The notes below the pieces were generated by a model. That model searched no databases. It saw nothing but the letters and a program-made list of their open reading frames with translations, and was not told where the DNA came from. From the NCBI RefSeq assembly GCF_013032855.1, contig NZ_WQDA01000001.1:565501-629500 (forward strand): DNA of 64,000 nucleotides, read 5' to 3'. Shown in pieces: positions 50,717-64,000 of the stretch. The position numbers and the translations under genes are program-made. The stretch is from Ruegeria arenilitoris. GTDB lineage: Bacteria; Pseudomonadota; Alphaproteobacteria; Rhodobacterales; Rhodobacteraceae. Within the stretch, counting starts at the first letter, position 1; each line of letters begins with the position of its first letter.

Positions 50717-51235
50717 GTGGATAGAGCCCAGAAAGAGAAAGTGGTCGAGGAACTCGGCCAAATCTTCGAAAGCTCTGGCGTCGTAGTGGTTGCTCACTAC
50801 GCCGGTCTGACAGTTGCCGAGATGCAGGACCTTCGCGCACGTGCTCGTGACGCGGGCGGCTCCGTGCGTGTTGCCAAGAACAGGCTCGCCAAAATCGCCC
50901 TCGACGGTAAGCCATGTGCGAGCATTGCTGACCTGCTGACGGGTATGACTGTTCTGACCTATTCCGAGGACCCCGTGGCAGCAGCCAAGGTGGCCGAGGA
51001 CTTCGCCAAGGAGAACCAGAAGTTCGAGATCCTTGGCGGTGCAATGGGCGAGAACGCTCTGGACCGGGCTGGTGTCACAGCCGTGTCGAAAATGCCGTCG
51101 CGTGAAGAGCTTATTGCTTCGATCGTGGGCTGCATCGGCGCGCCTGCTTCGAACATCGCCGGTGCAATTGGCGCACCTGCAAGCAACATCGCAAGCATCC
51201 TTTCCACCATCGAAGAGAAGGCGGAAGCTGCGTAA
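50717..51235 (+). CDS. rplJ: 50S ribosomal protein L10
   Basis: 172 residues starting from GTG ([13 protein letters not shown]), with GGAGAG five bases upstream; a TTG at 50705 is in frame but overlaps that site. The N-terminal rRNA-binding domain is standard ([26 protein letters not shown]). The C-terminal part has a near-exact nine-residue repeat (IGAPASNIA twice) just before the helix that binds L7/L12 dimers. It anchors the L7/L12 stalk. Confidence 0.96.
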   Translation: MDRAQKEKVVEELGQIFESSGVVVVAHYAGLTVAEMQDLRARARDAGGSVRVAKNRLAKIALDGKPCASIADLLTGMTVLTYSEDPVAAAKVAEDFAKENQKFEILGGAMGENALDRAGVTAVSKMPSREELIASIVGCIGAPASNIAGAIGAPASNIASILSTIEEKAEAA

Positions 51236-51314
51236 GCGGTTGGCACTGAATGATCTGCGTGGGGCACATGCCCTGACGTTGGAACACACACTGTAAACGG
51301 AAAGAGCTGATACA

Positions 51315-51692
51315 ATGGCTGATCTGAAGAAACTGGCAGAAGAGATCGTTGGTCTGACCCTGCTGGAAGCACAAGAACTGAAAACCATCCTCAAGGACGA
51401 GTACGGCATCGAGCCCGCAGCTGGCGGCGCCGTCATGGTCGCAGGCGCAGCTGGCGATGCCGGCGGTGCAGCTGAGGAAGAGAAAACCGAATTCGACGTC
51501 GTTCTGAAGAACGCCGGCGCTTCGAAAATCAACGTCATCAAAGAAGTTCGCGGCATCACCGGCCTGGGCCTGAAAGAAGCCAAGGAACTGGTCGAAGCCG
51601 GCGGCAAGATCAAAGAAGGCGTGGACAAGGCAGAAGCCGAAGAGATCAAGGGCAAGCTGGAAGCAGCTGGCGCCGAGGTCGAGCTGGCCTAA
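51315..51692 (+). CDS. rplL: 50S ribosomal protein L7/L12
   Basis: 125 residues. The N-terminal dimerisation domain ([23 protein letters not shown]), an Ala/Gly-rich hinge (about 38-55) and the C-terminal domain ([36 protein letters not shown]) follow the standard order. The C-terminal domain recruits translation GTPases. It lies 79 bases after rplJ, and hairpins separate it from rpoB. Confidence 0.98.
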   Translation: MADLKKLAEEIVGLTLLEAQELKTILKDEYGIEPAAGGAVMVAGAAGDAGGAAEEEKTEFDVVLKNAGASKINVIKEVRGITGLGLKEAKELVEAGGKIKEGVDKAEAEEIKGKLEAAGAEVELA

Positions 51693-51731
51693 GCCTGTCT
51701 TTCGGTGCATCGCGGATGCGCCGTGGAATTT

Positions 51732-51808
51732 GGCTGGGCCCGGAGAAATCCGGGTCCAGCCGAACCTGTCTTAGAAAGGGCCTCATGTGCTGGGGCGTTT
51801 TCTAAGAC
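51732..51808 (+). other. Two hairpins between rplL and rpoB, candidate processing or attenuation site
   Basis: First stem: 51732-51744 with 51749-51761, 13 pairs including one G-U, with a GAAA tetraloop. Second stem: GTCTTAGAAA (51768-51777) with TTTCTAAGAC (51799-51808), around a 21-base loop. The rplL-rpoB gap of E. coli holds an attenuator and an RNase III site, so a similar role is inferred. No T-run follows either stem. Confidence 0.6.
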
Positions 51809-51943
51809 GCGGTTCGCGGATCGGGAGGCTACCATTCGGGACGGTGGCCACGAATTGATCCGGACGTGTCGTCTCGTATGTGCAAGGCGCCGGGGCCCGA
51901 CGGTGTTTTTGCCCGCTGAGAACATCGAAAGGTGACATCTGAC

Positions 51944-56080
<4,137 letters not shown>

Positions 56081-56130
56081 GGGCGCTGCCCTTTCTCCCG
56101 TCCCCCCTTCCGCAAGATTTGAGGTAACAA

Positions 56131-59100
56131 ATGAACCAGGAAATCACCAACAACCCGTTCAACCCGCTGACGCCGCCCAAGGTTTTCGACGAGATCAAGG
56201 TCTCGCTGGCGTCGCCCGAGCGGATCCTGTCTTGGTCCTATGGCGAGATCAAGAAGCCCGAAACCATCAACTACCGGACGTTCAAGCCCGAGCGTGACGG
56301 CCTGTTCTGCGCGCGTATCTTTGGCCCGATCAAAGACTACGAATGCCTGTGCGGCAAATACAAGCGGATGAAGTATCGCGGCGTTGTCTGCGAGAAATGC
56401 GGTGTGGAAGTCACCCTGCAGAAGGTTCGCCGCGAGCGTATGGGCCACATCGAACTGGCCGCGCCCGTCGCTCACATCTGGTTCCTGAAATCGCTGCCTT
56501 CCCGCATCGGTCTGATGCTGGACATGACGCTGCGCGATCTGGAACGCGTTCTGTACTTTGAAAACTACGTCGTCATCGAGCCCGGTCTGACGGACCTGAC
56601 CTACGGCCAGATGCTGACCGAAGAAGAGTACATGGACGCGCAGGATGCTTATGGCATGGACGCGTTCACCGCGAATATCGGTGCCGAAGCCATCCGTGAG
56701 ATGCTGGCCCAGATCGATCTGGAAGCCGAAGCCGAGCAGCTGCGCGCTGATCTGGCCGAAGCAACCGGCGAGTTGAAGCCCAAGAAGATCATCAAGCGTC
56801 TGAAGGTTGTTGAATCCTTCCTCGAGTCGGGCAACCGCCCCGAGTGGATGGTGATGACCGTGATTCCGGTCATTCCGCCGGAACTGCGTCCGCTGGTTCC
56901 GCTGGATGGTGGCCGTTTTGCGACTTCGGACCTGAATGACCTTTATCGCCGCGTCATCAACCGGAACAACCGTCTGAAGCGTCTGATCGAGCTTCGCGCG
57001 CCTGACATCATCGTCCGCAACGAAAAGCGGATGCTGCAGGAATCCGTGGATGCTCTGTTCGACAACGGCCGTCGTGGCCGCGTGATCACCGGCGCCAACA
57101 AGCGTCCGCTGAAATCGCTGTCGGACATGCTGAAAGGCAAGCAGGGCCGCTTCCGTCAGAACCTTCTGGGTAAGCGCGTCGACTTTTCGGGCCGTTCGGT
57201 CATCGTGACCGGCCCCGAGCTCAAGCTGCACCAGTGTGGTCTGCCCAAGAAGATGGCGCTGGAACTGTTCAAGCCGTTCATCTACTCGCGCCTTGAAGCC
57301 AAGGGTCTGTCTTCGACCGTGAAGCAGGCGAAGAAACTGGTCGAGAAAGAGCGTCCCGAAGTGTGGGATATCCTTGACGAGGTGATCCGCGAACACCCTG
57401 TCATGCTGAACCGTGCGCCGACGCTGCACCGTCTTGGCATTCAGGCGTTCGAACCGGTTCTGATCGAAGGTAAAGCCATCCAGCTGCACCCGCTGGTCTG
57501 TTCGGCCTTCAACGCCGACTTCGACGGTGACCAGATGGCCGTTCACGTCCCGCTGAGCCTTGAGGCGCAGCTGGAAGCGCGTGTTCTGATGATGTCGACG
57601 AACAACGTTCTGTCGCCTGCAAACGGCGCTCCGATCATCGTTCCGTCGCAGGACATGATCCTGGGTCTCTACTACGTGACCCTGGAACGCGAAGGCATGC
57701 CCGGCGAAGGCAAGGTCTTTGGTTCGATCGACGAAGTCCAGCACGCGCTGGACGCGGGCGAGGTGCACCTGCACTCGAAAATCACGGCGCGGATCACCCA
57801 GATCGACGAAGAAGGCAACGAGGTTCAGAAGCGTTTTGAAACCACGCCGGGCCGTGTTCGCTTGGGGGCTCTGCTGCCCAAGAACAACAAGGCACCGTTT
57901 GAACTGGTCAACCGCCTGTTGCGGAAGAAAGAAGTGCAACAGGTGATCGACACCGTCTACCGCTACTGCGGCCAGAAAGAGTCGGTGATCTTCTGCGACC
58001 AGATCATGTCGATGGGCTTCAAGGAAGCTTTCAAGGCCGGTATTTCGTTCGGCAAGGACGACATGGTGATCCCCGAGGACAAGTGGGGCATCGTGGACGA
58101 AACCCGCGAACAGGTGAAAGACTTCGAACAGCAGTACATGGACGGCCTGATCACTCAGGGCGAAAAGTACAACAAGGTTGTCGATGCCTGGTCGAAGTGT
58201 AACGACCGCGTAACCGAAGCCATGATGCGCACCATCTCGGCCGTGGCCAAGGATGAGGGCGGCGCCGACAAAGAGCCGAACTCGGTCTACATGATGGCGC
58301 ACTCCGGTGCGCGTGGCTCGGTGACCCAGATGAAGCAGCTGGGCGGCATGCGCGGCCTGATGGCCAAGCCGAACGGCGACATCATCGAGACGCCGATCAT
58401 CTCGAACTTCAAGGAAGGTCTGACCGTTCTTGAATACTTCAACTCGACCCACGGTGCCCGTAAGGGTCTGTCGGATACCGCTCTGAAGACGGCGAACTCG
58501 GGCTACCTGACCCGTCGTCTTGTTGACGTGGCGCAGGATTGCATCGTGCGCGAGGTTGATTGTGGAACCGACCGTGCGATCACGGCCGAAGCTGCGGTCA
58601 ATGACGGCGAAGTCGTCGCATCGCTGGCGGAACGCGTTCTGGGCCGTGTGGCCGCAGATGACGTTCTGCGTCCGGGAACCGACGAGGTCATCGTCGCCGC
58701 CGGACAGCTGATCGACGAACGCATGGCCGATACGATCGACGAGGCCGGTGTTGCCTCGATGCGCATCCGCTCACCTCTGACCTGTGAGTCCGAGGAAGGT
58801 GTCTGTGCAACCTGCTACGGTCGTGACCTTGCACGCGGGACCATGGTGAACACCGGTGAGGCTGTCGGCATCATCGCCGCGCAGTCGATCGGTGAACCGG
58901 GTACGCAGCTGACGATGCGGACCTTCCACATCGGTGGTGTTGCGCAAGGTGGTCAGCAGTCGTTCCAGGAAGCGAACCAGGACGGTGTCGTCGCCTTTGA
59001 GAACCCGCAGATTCTGGTCAATGCCGCCGGCGAAAGCCTGGTCATGGGCCGGAACATGAAGCTGGTGATCAACGACGAACACGGCGAAGAGCGCGCCAGC

Positions 59101-60372
59101 TTCAAGCTGGGCTACGGCTCGAAGCTGTTCGTCAAGGAAGGCACCAAGGTCAAGCGCGGCGACAAGCTGTTCGAGTGGGACCCCTACACCCTGCCGATCA
59201 TCGCCGAGAAAGCCGGTACTGCAAAATACGTCGACCTGGTTTCGGGCATTGCTGTCCGCGACGAGACCGACGATGCAACCGGCATGACCCAGAAGATCGT
59301 GATCGACTGGCGCGCCGCCCCCAAAGGCAGCGATCTGAAGCCCGAGATCATTCTGGTGGACGACAACGGCGAGCCGGTCCGCAACGATGCGGGCAACCCG
59401 GTTCACTATCCGATGTCTGTGGACGCGATCCTGTCGGTCGAAGACGGTCAGAAGATCGAAGCCGGTGACGTTGTTGCGCGTATCCCGCGTGAAGGCGCCA
59501 AGACCAAGGACATCACCGGTGGTCTGCCGCGTGTGGCCGAACTGTTCGAAGCGCGTCGTCCGAAAGATCACGCAATCATCGCGGAAGCCGATGGTTACGT
59601 GCGCTTTGGCCGCGACTACAAGAACAAGCGCCGCATCAGCATCGAGCCGGTCGACGAGTCGCTGGAGACGATCGAGTACATGGTGCCCAAGGGCAAGCAC
59701 ATCCCGGTGCAGGAAGGCGACTTCGTGCAGAAGGGTGACTACATCATGGACGGCAACCCGGCTCCGCATGACATCCTGTCGATCATGGGTGTCGAGGCGC
59801 TGGCCGATTACATGATCAACGAGGTGCAAGAGGTCTACCGCCTGCAGGGCGTGAAGATCAACGACAAGCACATCGAAGTCATCGTGCGCCAGATGCTGCA
59901 GAAGTGGGAGATCCTGGACTCGGGCGACACCACCCTGCTGAAGGGCGAGCATGTCGACAAACAGGAGTTCGACGCGGCCAACGAGAAGACCATCGCCCGC
60001 GGTGGTCGTCCGGCCCAGGGCGAGCCGATCCTTCTGGGGATCACCAAGGCTTCGCTGCAAACGCGTTCGTTCATCTCGGCGGCGTCGTTCCAGGAAACCA
60101 CCCGTGTGCTGACCGAAGCTTCGGTTCAGGGCAAGAAGGACAAGCTGGTTGGCCTGAAAGAGAACGTTATCGTCGGCCGTCTGATCCCGGCCGGTACCGG
60201 TGGAGCGACACAGCGTGTCCGCCAGATCGCGCAGCAGCGTGACAATGTCGTCATTGAGGCACGTCGCGAAGAGGCCGAGGCCGCAGCCGCGCTGGCCGCT
60301 CCGATGATGGATGATGACATGGTCGGCGATGAGCTGGACTCGCTGGTGGAAACTCCGGAAAGCCGCGAATAA
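56131..60372 (+). CDS. rpoC: DNA-directed RNA polymerase subunit beta'
   Basis: 1413 residues. The N-terminal zinc finger is [21 protein letters not shown]. The catalytic motif NADFDGDQM places Asp463, Asp465 and Asp467 for Mg binding. The trigger-loop region ([35 protein letters not shown]) and the C-terminal zinc cysteines ([15 protein letters not shown]) are present. The sequence is intact with no insertions or breaks. A strong terminator follows 22 bases after the stop. Confidence 0.98.
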   Translation: MNQEITNNPFNPLTPPKVFDEIKVSLASPERILSWSYGEIKKPETINYRTFKPERDGLFCARIFGPIKDYECLCGKYKRMKYRGVVCEKCGVEVTLQKVRRERMGHIELAAPVAHIWFLKSLPSRIGLMLDMTLRDLERVLYFENYVVIEPGLTDLTYGQMLTEEEYMDAQDAYGMDAFTANIGAEAIREMLAQIDLEAEAEQLRADLAEATGELKPKKIIKRLKVVESFLESGNRPEWMVMTVIPVIPPELRPLVPLDGGRFATSDLNDLYRRVINRNNRLKRLIELRAPDIIVRNEKRMLQESVDALFDNGRRGRVITGANKRPLKSLSDMLKGKQGRFRQNLLGKRVDFSGRSVIVTGPELKLHQCGLPKKMALELFKPFIYSRLEAKGLSSTVKQAKKLVEKERPEVWDILDEVIREHPVMLNRAPTLHRLGIQAFEPVLIEGKAIQLHPLVCSAFNADFDGDQMAVHVPLSLEAQLEARVLMMSTNNVLSPANGAPIIVPSQDMILGLYYVTLEREGMPGEGKVFGSIDEVQHALDAGEVHLHSKITARITQIDEEGNEVQKRFETTPGRVRLGALLPKNNKAPFELVNRLLRKKEVQQVIDTVYRYCGQKESVIFCDQIMSMGFKEAFKAGISFGKDDMVIPEDKWGIVDETREQVKDFEQQYMDGLITQGEKYNKVVDAWSKCNDRVTEAMMRTISAVAKDEGGADKEPNSVYMMAHSGARGSVTQMKQLGGMRGLMAKPNGDIIETPIISNFKEGLTVLEYFNSTHGARKGLSDTALKTANSGYLTRRLVDVAQDCIVREVDCGTDRAITAEAAVNDGEVVASLAERVLGRVAADDVLRPGTDEVIVAAGQLIDERMADTIDEAGVASMRIRSPLTCESEEGVCATCYGRDLARGTMVNTGEAVGIIAAQSIGEPGTQLTMRTFHIGGVAQGGQQSFQEANQDGVVAFENPQILVNAAGESLVMGRNMKLVINDEHGEERASFKLGYGSKLFVKEGTKVKRGDKLFEWDPYTLPIIAEKAGTAKYVDLVSGIAVRDETDDATGMTQKIVIDWRAAPKGSDLKPEIILVDDNGEPVRNDAGNPVHYPMSVDAILSVEDGQKIEAGDVVARIPREGAKTKDITGGLPRVAELFEARRPKDHAIIAEADGYVRFGRDYKNKRRISIEPVDESLETIEYMVPKGKHIPVQEGDFVQKGDYIMDGNPAPHDILSIMGVEALADYMINEVQEVYRLQGVKINDKHIEVIVRQMLQKWEILDSGDTTLLKGEHVDKQEFDAANEKTIARGGRPAQGEPILLGITKASLQTRSFISAASFQETTRVLTEASVQGKKDKLVGLKENVIVGRLIPAGTGGATQRVRQIAQQRDNVVIEARREEAEAAAALAAPMMDDDMVGDELDSLVETPESRE

Positions 60373-60394
60373 TATCGGCGACGAGAAACTCAGA

Positions 60395-60425
60395 AAGGCC
60401 CTGCGGTTCCGCGGGGCCTTTTTTG
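60395..60425 (+). terminator. Rho-independent terminator of rpoBC
   Basis: A 12-base stem, AAGGCCCTGCGG with CCGCGGGGCCTT (one G-U pair, two-base loop), runs into six T residues. Confidence 0.95.
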
Positions 60426-60567
60426 TTTCGGCCGGTGCCGGAAGCGGCCAGGGTTCGATCCAAACACTGTGATTTCAAATGGAACTGCTGCATACTCAAA
60501 AATCAGAATGTGGTAATGGAATTGCTCCCGTCATCACTGTTTGGAACTCAACACGGGTCTTGATCGG

Positions 60568-61677
60568 ATGCTCATAGTCCTTGGATTGTATTTTGGCGTG
60601 ATTTGGCTGGTCTTCTCCAAGTTCAGCCTGCTGCCCTGGAATGGCTTCTGGAAGACCGTTTCATACGGTGGGGCCGCCGTCGTCGCGTTGGTTGTCATCG
60701 GCGCACTCAACCACACGGCGCCTACGGGGCCTGTGTCGGTTCTGGGTGTTCAGACAAGCATTGTGCCCAATGTCTCCGGAACGGTCGTCGAAGTTGCCGT
60801 TGAGCCGAACCAGAAGGTCAACGAAGGCGATCTCTTGTTCAGAATCGATCCCGAGTTCTACGTGCTCGAGGTAGCGCGGCTGGAGGCATCTCTGGAAGCC
60901 GCCCGGTCGGCAGCGGACCAATTGACCACGGATCTGGCGGCTGCCGAAGCCGATATCGCTTCATTGACCGCGCAACTTGTTTTTGGGCAGCAGCGGCGGG
61001 ATGACATCGTTCAACTGGAAGAGCGTGGCGCATCCACCACCTTCAAACTGCAGGAAGCGGTCGCGACGATCGAACAGCTCACCGCAAGCATTCGTGCAGC
61101 AGAAGCGCGAAAAGCGGGGCTGGAGCGCCGGATCGCAGCTCAGATCGACGGTGAGGATGTTGCGGTCGTGGAGGCCGAACAGGCGCTTGCGCAGGCCGAA
61201 TGGAACCTCAAGCAGACGGAAGTCTTCGCGCCGGGCGACGGGATCGTCAGTGCGGTCACGCTGCGCCCGGGCAATCGCGCGACAACCTTCCAGGGCGCAT
61301 TGACCTTCATAGATCCGACGAACCACGCGTTGGTGGCCTCGCTGCCCCAATCCAGCCGATCCAATGTCGGCCTTGGCGATGAAATCCGTGTGGCGCTGCG
61401 AACCCAGCCGGGATCCGAGATCACGGGAACTATTTCGGGGTTTCCGCCGGCCCTGTCAGAGGGCGCACTGGATCTCCGCTCCGGTTTGCCCTCGATGCGC
61501 GAACTTGTCGGGATCACCAGCTTTCCGGTCCTCATCGAACTTCCTGGCGATGTACCTCTGGAAACACTTCAATTCGGCGCGTCGGGCACCGCGCTTGTGA
61601 TGACAGACAAGGCCGGGCCGATTTCGCCACTTGCAGAGATACTGTTCTGGGTCACGCAGAAGCTGAACTACCTGTAG
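60568..61677 (+). CDS. HlyD-family membrane fusion protein (YiaV/YibH-like)
   Basis: 369-residue protein with two N-terminal membrane segments (about 1-17 and 30-48), unlike ordinary HlyD proteins, which have one. A biotinyl-lipoyl half-motif (VPNVSGTVVEVAVEPNQKVNEGDLLFRIDP), a long coiled coil (about 100-205) and the second lipoyl half with beta barrel follow. It probably works with an inner-membrane exporter, but no partner transporter gene adjoins it. The start is uncertain: a TTG at 60541 is in frame and neither has a strong ribosome site; I chose the ATG at 60568. Confidence 0.8.
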   Translation: MLIVLGLYFGVIWLVFSKFSLLPWNGFWKTVSYGGAAVVALVVIGALNHTAPTGPVSVLGVQTSIVPNVSGTVVEVAVEPNQKVNEGDLLFRIDPEFYVLEVARLEASLEAARSAADQLTTDLAAAEADIASLTAQLVFGQQRRDDIVQLEERGASTTFKLQEAVATIEQLTASIRAAEARKAGLERRIAAQIDGEDVAVVEAEQALAQAEWNLKQTEVFAPGDGIVSAVTLRPGNRATTFQGALTFIDPTNHALVASLPQSSRSNVGLGDEIRVALRTQPGSEITGTISGFPPALSEGALDLRSGLPSMRELVGITSFPVLIELPGDVPLETLQFGASGTALVMTDKAGPISPLAEILFWVTQKLNYL

Positions 61678-61816
61678 GCTGGAACACAGAAAACCGCCCC
61701 ATGGCAGCGATCAGGTACAACTGCGATCGGACCAAACAACACCGAATTGGCCGGATCACAAGTTGACAATCTGCTCAGCTGAGATGCCAATGCCGGGACC
61801 AGATTGAAACCGGGCC

Positions 61817-62692
61817 ATGGCAATGACACCGAACGTCAAAGGCGCCCTGCTGATGATGGGCAGCATGGCCGCATTCACTGTGAACGATACGCTGGTCAAG
61901 GCGGCCGGTCAGGAGGTGCCACTGTTCCAGTTGGTGGCACTGCGTGGGTTGTTGGCGACGATCCTGGTTTTTGCGCTGGCGCGGCATCTGGGGGCATTGC
62001 ATCTGCGGTTTGGGCGGCACGACCGCTGGTTGGTGGCTTTTCGCTGCGTGGCGGAATTGTCGGCGACGTTCTTCTTCCTCACGGCTTTGATGCACATGCC
62101 GCTGGCCAATGTGACCGCGGTTCTGCAAGCCCTGCCGCTGACCGTAACCCTGGGTGCGGCCCTGTTCTTTTCGGAACAGATCGGGTGGCGGCGGATCATG
62201 GCCATTGCATTGGGGTTTGCAGGCATGTTGCTGATCGTGCGACCGGGTCCGGACGGATTCAGCATCTATGCCATGTATGCCTTGATTGCCGTCATCTGCG
62301 TGACGGCTCGGGATTTGATCACCCGCCGAATGTCGCCCGAGGTGCCGTCGATGGTCGTCACATTGGCAACCTCATTGACGATTACCACCGGTGCGGCAAT
62401 TGCCTCGGTCTTCCAGGGTTGGGTGCCGATGACGGCCGGGTCGGGGATGTTGATTGCCTCGGCAGCAGTTTTCGTCCTGCTGGGGTATCTCTTCAGCGTC
62501 ATGGTGATGCGCGTTGGCGAGGTCAGCTTTGTCGCGCCGTTCCGATACTCGAGCCTGATCTGGGCCTTGGGTCTGGGATGGGCAGTATTCGGAGATTGGC
62601 CCGACCGGATCACCATGCTGGGTGCCGCACTCGTGGTCAGCGCGGGCCTGTTCACCCTCTTTCGCGAACGGGCACTTCAGGCGTCCGAATAG
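61817..62692 (+). CDS. EamA/DMT-family transporter
   Basis: 291-residue membrane protein with about ten transmembrane segments arranged as two EamA repeats. The first opens VKGALLMMGSMAAFTVNDTLVKAAG; the second begins near residue 150 (YAMYALIAVICVTARDLITRR). Family members export amino acids, purines or other metabolites; the substrate is unknown. A second ATG six bases downstream is also possible. Its end overlaps the converging rhamnosyltransferase gene by 16 bases. Confidence 0.85.
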   Translation: MAMTPNVKGALLMMGSMAAFTVNDTLVKAAGQEVPLFQLVALRGLLATILVFALARHLGALHLRFGRHDRWLVAFRCVAELSATFFFLTALMHMPLANVTAVLQALPLTVTLGAALFFSEQIGWRRIMAIALGFAGMLLIVRPGPDGFSIYAMYALIAVICVTARDLITRRMSPEVPSMVVTLATSLTITTGAAIASVFQGWVPMTAGSGMLIASAAVFVLLGYLFSVMVMRVGEVSFVAPFRYSSLIWALGLGWAVFGDWPDRITMLGAALVVSAGLFTLFRERALQASE

Positions 62693-63483
62693 GCGCGTCG
62701 GACCACCGTCTGATCGATTGCAAACCGAGTTTCGAACTGCTTTGCCAGAGCGGGGGTCAACGGTTCAAGCTTGGCCTTGCTTGTGCGGGTGTTGGGTGAG
62801 TCGTTGAACCCGTTGAGCGTGCGCACCCACATCGGCGGTTCGTTCTGGCTGATGACTGGCATGAAGTGGCCGATCTTGTGGTGGGCAAAGTTCATGATCG
62901 TCAGCTCGCACCCGCCGCGCACATACATCCCAAAACCAACACCCAGCAGGGACCGGTGAACCGGCTTGGCCTGGATTCCGCTGGCGTCGAACCGGGCAAG
63001 AAAGCCGTGATTGAAATCAATGGCAACCATCTTGTTGCGCCGTACCAGCCCTTCGGCGTCCTGAACCCCGCGGCGCAGCAATTCGACGAAATCCACCGCA
63101 ATCGCATCGTCGTCATCATGACGGAATTGCAGGCATGGCAGGTCAGGGTTCATGCGTGCCCGGTTCAGGACGTCCTTCATCACAGAGCGATGCCGGCCGG
63201 GTTCCTGCGAGACGATTTGCACTTGTTTCATGCCCGAAGTCAGGTCGTTCAGACGATCACGGGCGACCCTAGGCAGGCAGGTCCCCGTCACGATCAGAAA
63301 CTGAAACCGCGGATCCGTCTGGGCGCGTAGGGCGGGCAGGGCGCAGGTCTCGAACAGGCGGAACCGCTCGTCCAGACGCCGGGGGTCATACAGATAGCGC
63401 CGGCGCGCTTCGACCGACTCGTGCATGGTCTGGAACCCGCCGATGGCCGGGTAGGAGAAACGGCACAGACCAATGACTTGCAT
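62677..63483 (-). CDS. Putative rhamnosyltransferase
   Basis: 268-residue soluble protein resembling the putative rhamnosyl transferase family PF11316. It starts MQVIGLCRFSYPAIGGFQ and has the FRHDDDDAIAVDFV segment, an Asp-rich site suited to metal and nucleotide-sugar binding. It also has RFRLFETCALPALRAQTDPRFQFLIVTG, a typical opening of this group. No membrane span. The start at 63483 follows GGAAGTGAAG. The sugar and acceptor are not evident, and no other polysaccharide genes are nearby. Confidence 0.78.
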   Translation of the reverse strand: MQVIGLCRFSYPAIGGFQTMHESVEARRRYLYDPRRLDERFRLFETCALPALRAQTDPRFQFLIVTGTCLPRVARDRLNDLTSGMKQVQIVSQEPGRHRSVMKDVLNRARMNPDLPCLQFRHDDDDAIAVDFVELLRRGVQDAEGLVRRNKMVAIDFNHGFLARFDASGIQAKPVHRSLLGVGFGMYVRGGCELTIMNFAHHKIGHFMPVISQNEPPMWVRTLNGFNDSPNTRTSKAKLEPLTPALAKQFETRFAIDQTVVRRAYSDA

Positions 63484-63602
63484 CTTCACTTCCGGTAGGA
63501 ATACACCAGTGCGGACTATGCCCCGAGGGATGTGACACCGCAACCGATGTCGCTTTCGCTGCGACGCACGGCTGCAAGGCGGGCGGGCATCTGCCGGGGC
63601 TG

Positions 63603-63631
63603 TTGACAGTCGGGCCGACTCCCCCTATACG
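63603..63631 (+). promoter_or_regulatory. Strong promoter of the rpsL operon
   Basis: TTGACA (63603-63608), a 17-base spacer and TATACG (63626-63631) give a near-consensus promoter about 225 bases before rpsL. The long leader it implies contains a GCACGC/GCGTGC hairpin (63805-63821) and several G/C-rich stretches. Nothing else is visible in the 375-base gap. Confidence 0.8.
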
Positions 63632-63857
63632 CCCGTCATCTCGGTACCGGGGGCCGCCCCAAAACCGATTTCAGTATTGAACTGGTCAAGGCCCGGACAA
63701 TTTTGCAGTTCGCGCCCTCTGATAACCAACCGCGACGTTCACCTCGGAATGGGAACGCTCGCGGGTTTTGCGCTTGTGGACGCATTGGCGCAGCGAAGTT
63801 AGCCGCACGCAACGCGCGTGCATGTCATGTGTGTTGCAAAACGGGGAAGAAACCGGA

Positions 63858-64000
63858 ATGCCAACTATTCAACAGCTGATCCGCAAACCGCGGCAGCCCA
63901 AAGTAAAACGCTCGAAGTCCATGCACCTGGAGCAGTGCCCGCAGAAGCGCGGCGTCTGCACCCGCGTGTATACCACCACGCCGAAGAAGCCGAACTCGGC
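63858..64000 (+). CDS. rpsL: 30S ribosomal protein S12, 5' end
   Basis: First 47 full codons of S12; the gene runs off the window. The start [37 protein letters not shown] is typical. The decoding-site loop TTTPKKPNS keeps the lysines whose loss gives streptomycin resistance, so the visible part is wild-type in this respect. GGGGAAG lies eight bases before the ATG. It should begin the rpsL-rpsG-fusA-tuf operon. Confidence 0.98.
   Translation, partial: MPTIQQLIRKPRQPKVKRSKSMHLEQCPQKRGVCTRVYTTTPKKPNS

Noticed and set aside
51141..51199. DNA-level tandem repeat in rplJ considered as a recombination or mobile-element mark
   Set aside because: It encodes the IGAPASNIA protein repeat in frame within an intact gene, so it is explained by protein structure.

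Overview
The window is a GC-rich (about 60 percent or more by eye), densely packed piece of an alphaproteobacterial chromosome. Several features point to the marine Roseobacter group of the Rhodobacterales: a tauR-xsc-pta-soe sulfonate and sulfite cluster, an FnrL-type regulator divergent from hemN, a complete ccoNOQP-ccoGHIS cluster, a TrcR/DUF1013 gene, a membrane-anchored CycM-type cytochrome c, and ribosomal and RNA polymerase proteins of the type seen in Ruegeria-like genomes. This taxonomic reading comes from gene content and remembered protein similarity; no search was run. I see no prophage, insertion sequence, transposon or CRISPR array. I also found no tRNA or rRNA gene; one SRP RNA is present.

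Layout. 1-7 kb (minus strand): sulfite dehydrogenase subunit soeA (cut by the window edge), pta, xsc and tauR. Together they degrade sulfoacetaldehyde from taurine or isethionate to acetyl phosphate plus sulfite, then acetyl-CoA and sulfate. 7-8.4 kb: an arsR-permease pair with a clear operator. 8.4-11.6 kb: small envelope proteins, TrcR, a secreted RNase T2 and a VOC protein. 11.6-14.5 kb: recR-ybaB-dnaX. 14.6-22.7 kb: a mixed metabolic region with a cobalamin riboswitch in front of a cysteine-rich protein of unknown function, a TetR/hydrolase pair with twin operators, SRP RNA, a nucleotidase, nudC, pheA and cycM. 22.8-28.5 kb: the yejABEF peptide importer. 28.5-30.5 kb: a degenerate EF-G paralogue.

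30.7-45.5 kb is largely a low-oxygen respiration region: hemN and fnrL around a shared FNR box, then a LysR/SHMT-like pair, a universal stress gene, ccoNOQP (cbb3 oxidase) and ccoGHIS (its copper and assembly factors). FNR-type palindromes lie before hemN/fnrL, ccoN and ccoG, so the regulator and three of its likely targets lie within 10 kb of each other.

45.6-60.4 kb carries the secE-nusG-rplKA-rplJL-rpoBC transcription and translation block. It is interrupted by a DUF2189 membrane gene and by an oppositely oriented DUF2254 membrane gene, and it has several strong RNA hairpins in its leaders and spacers. 60.5-63.5 kb holds an HlyD-type protein, an EamA transporter and a putative rhamnosyltransferase. 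The window ends inside rpsL, behind a strong promoter and a long leader.

Most of the window is ordinary core genome. The best candidates for something undescribed are the riboswitch-controlled cysteine-rich protein (15.2-15.9 kb), the degenerate EF-G, and the regulatory hairpins and palindromes. Long open frames lying antisense to real genes are abundant because of the high GC content and were left out.
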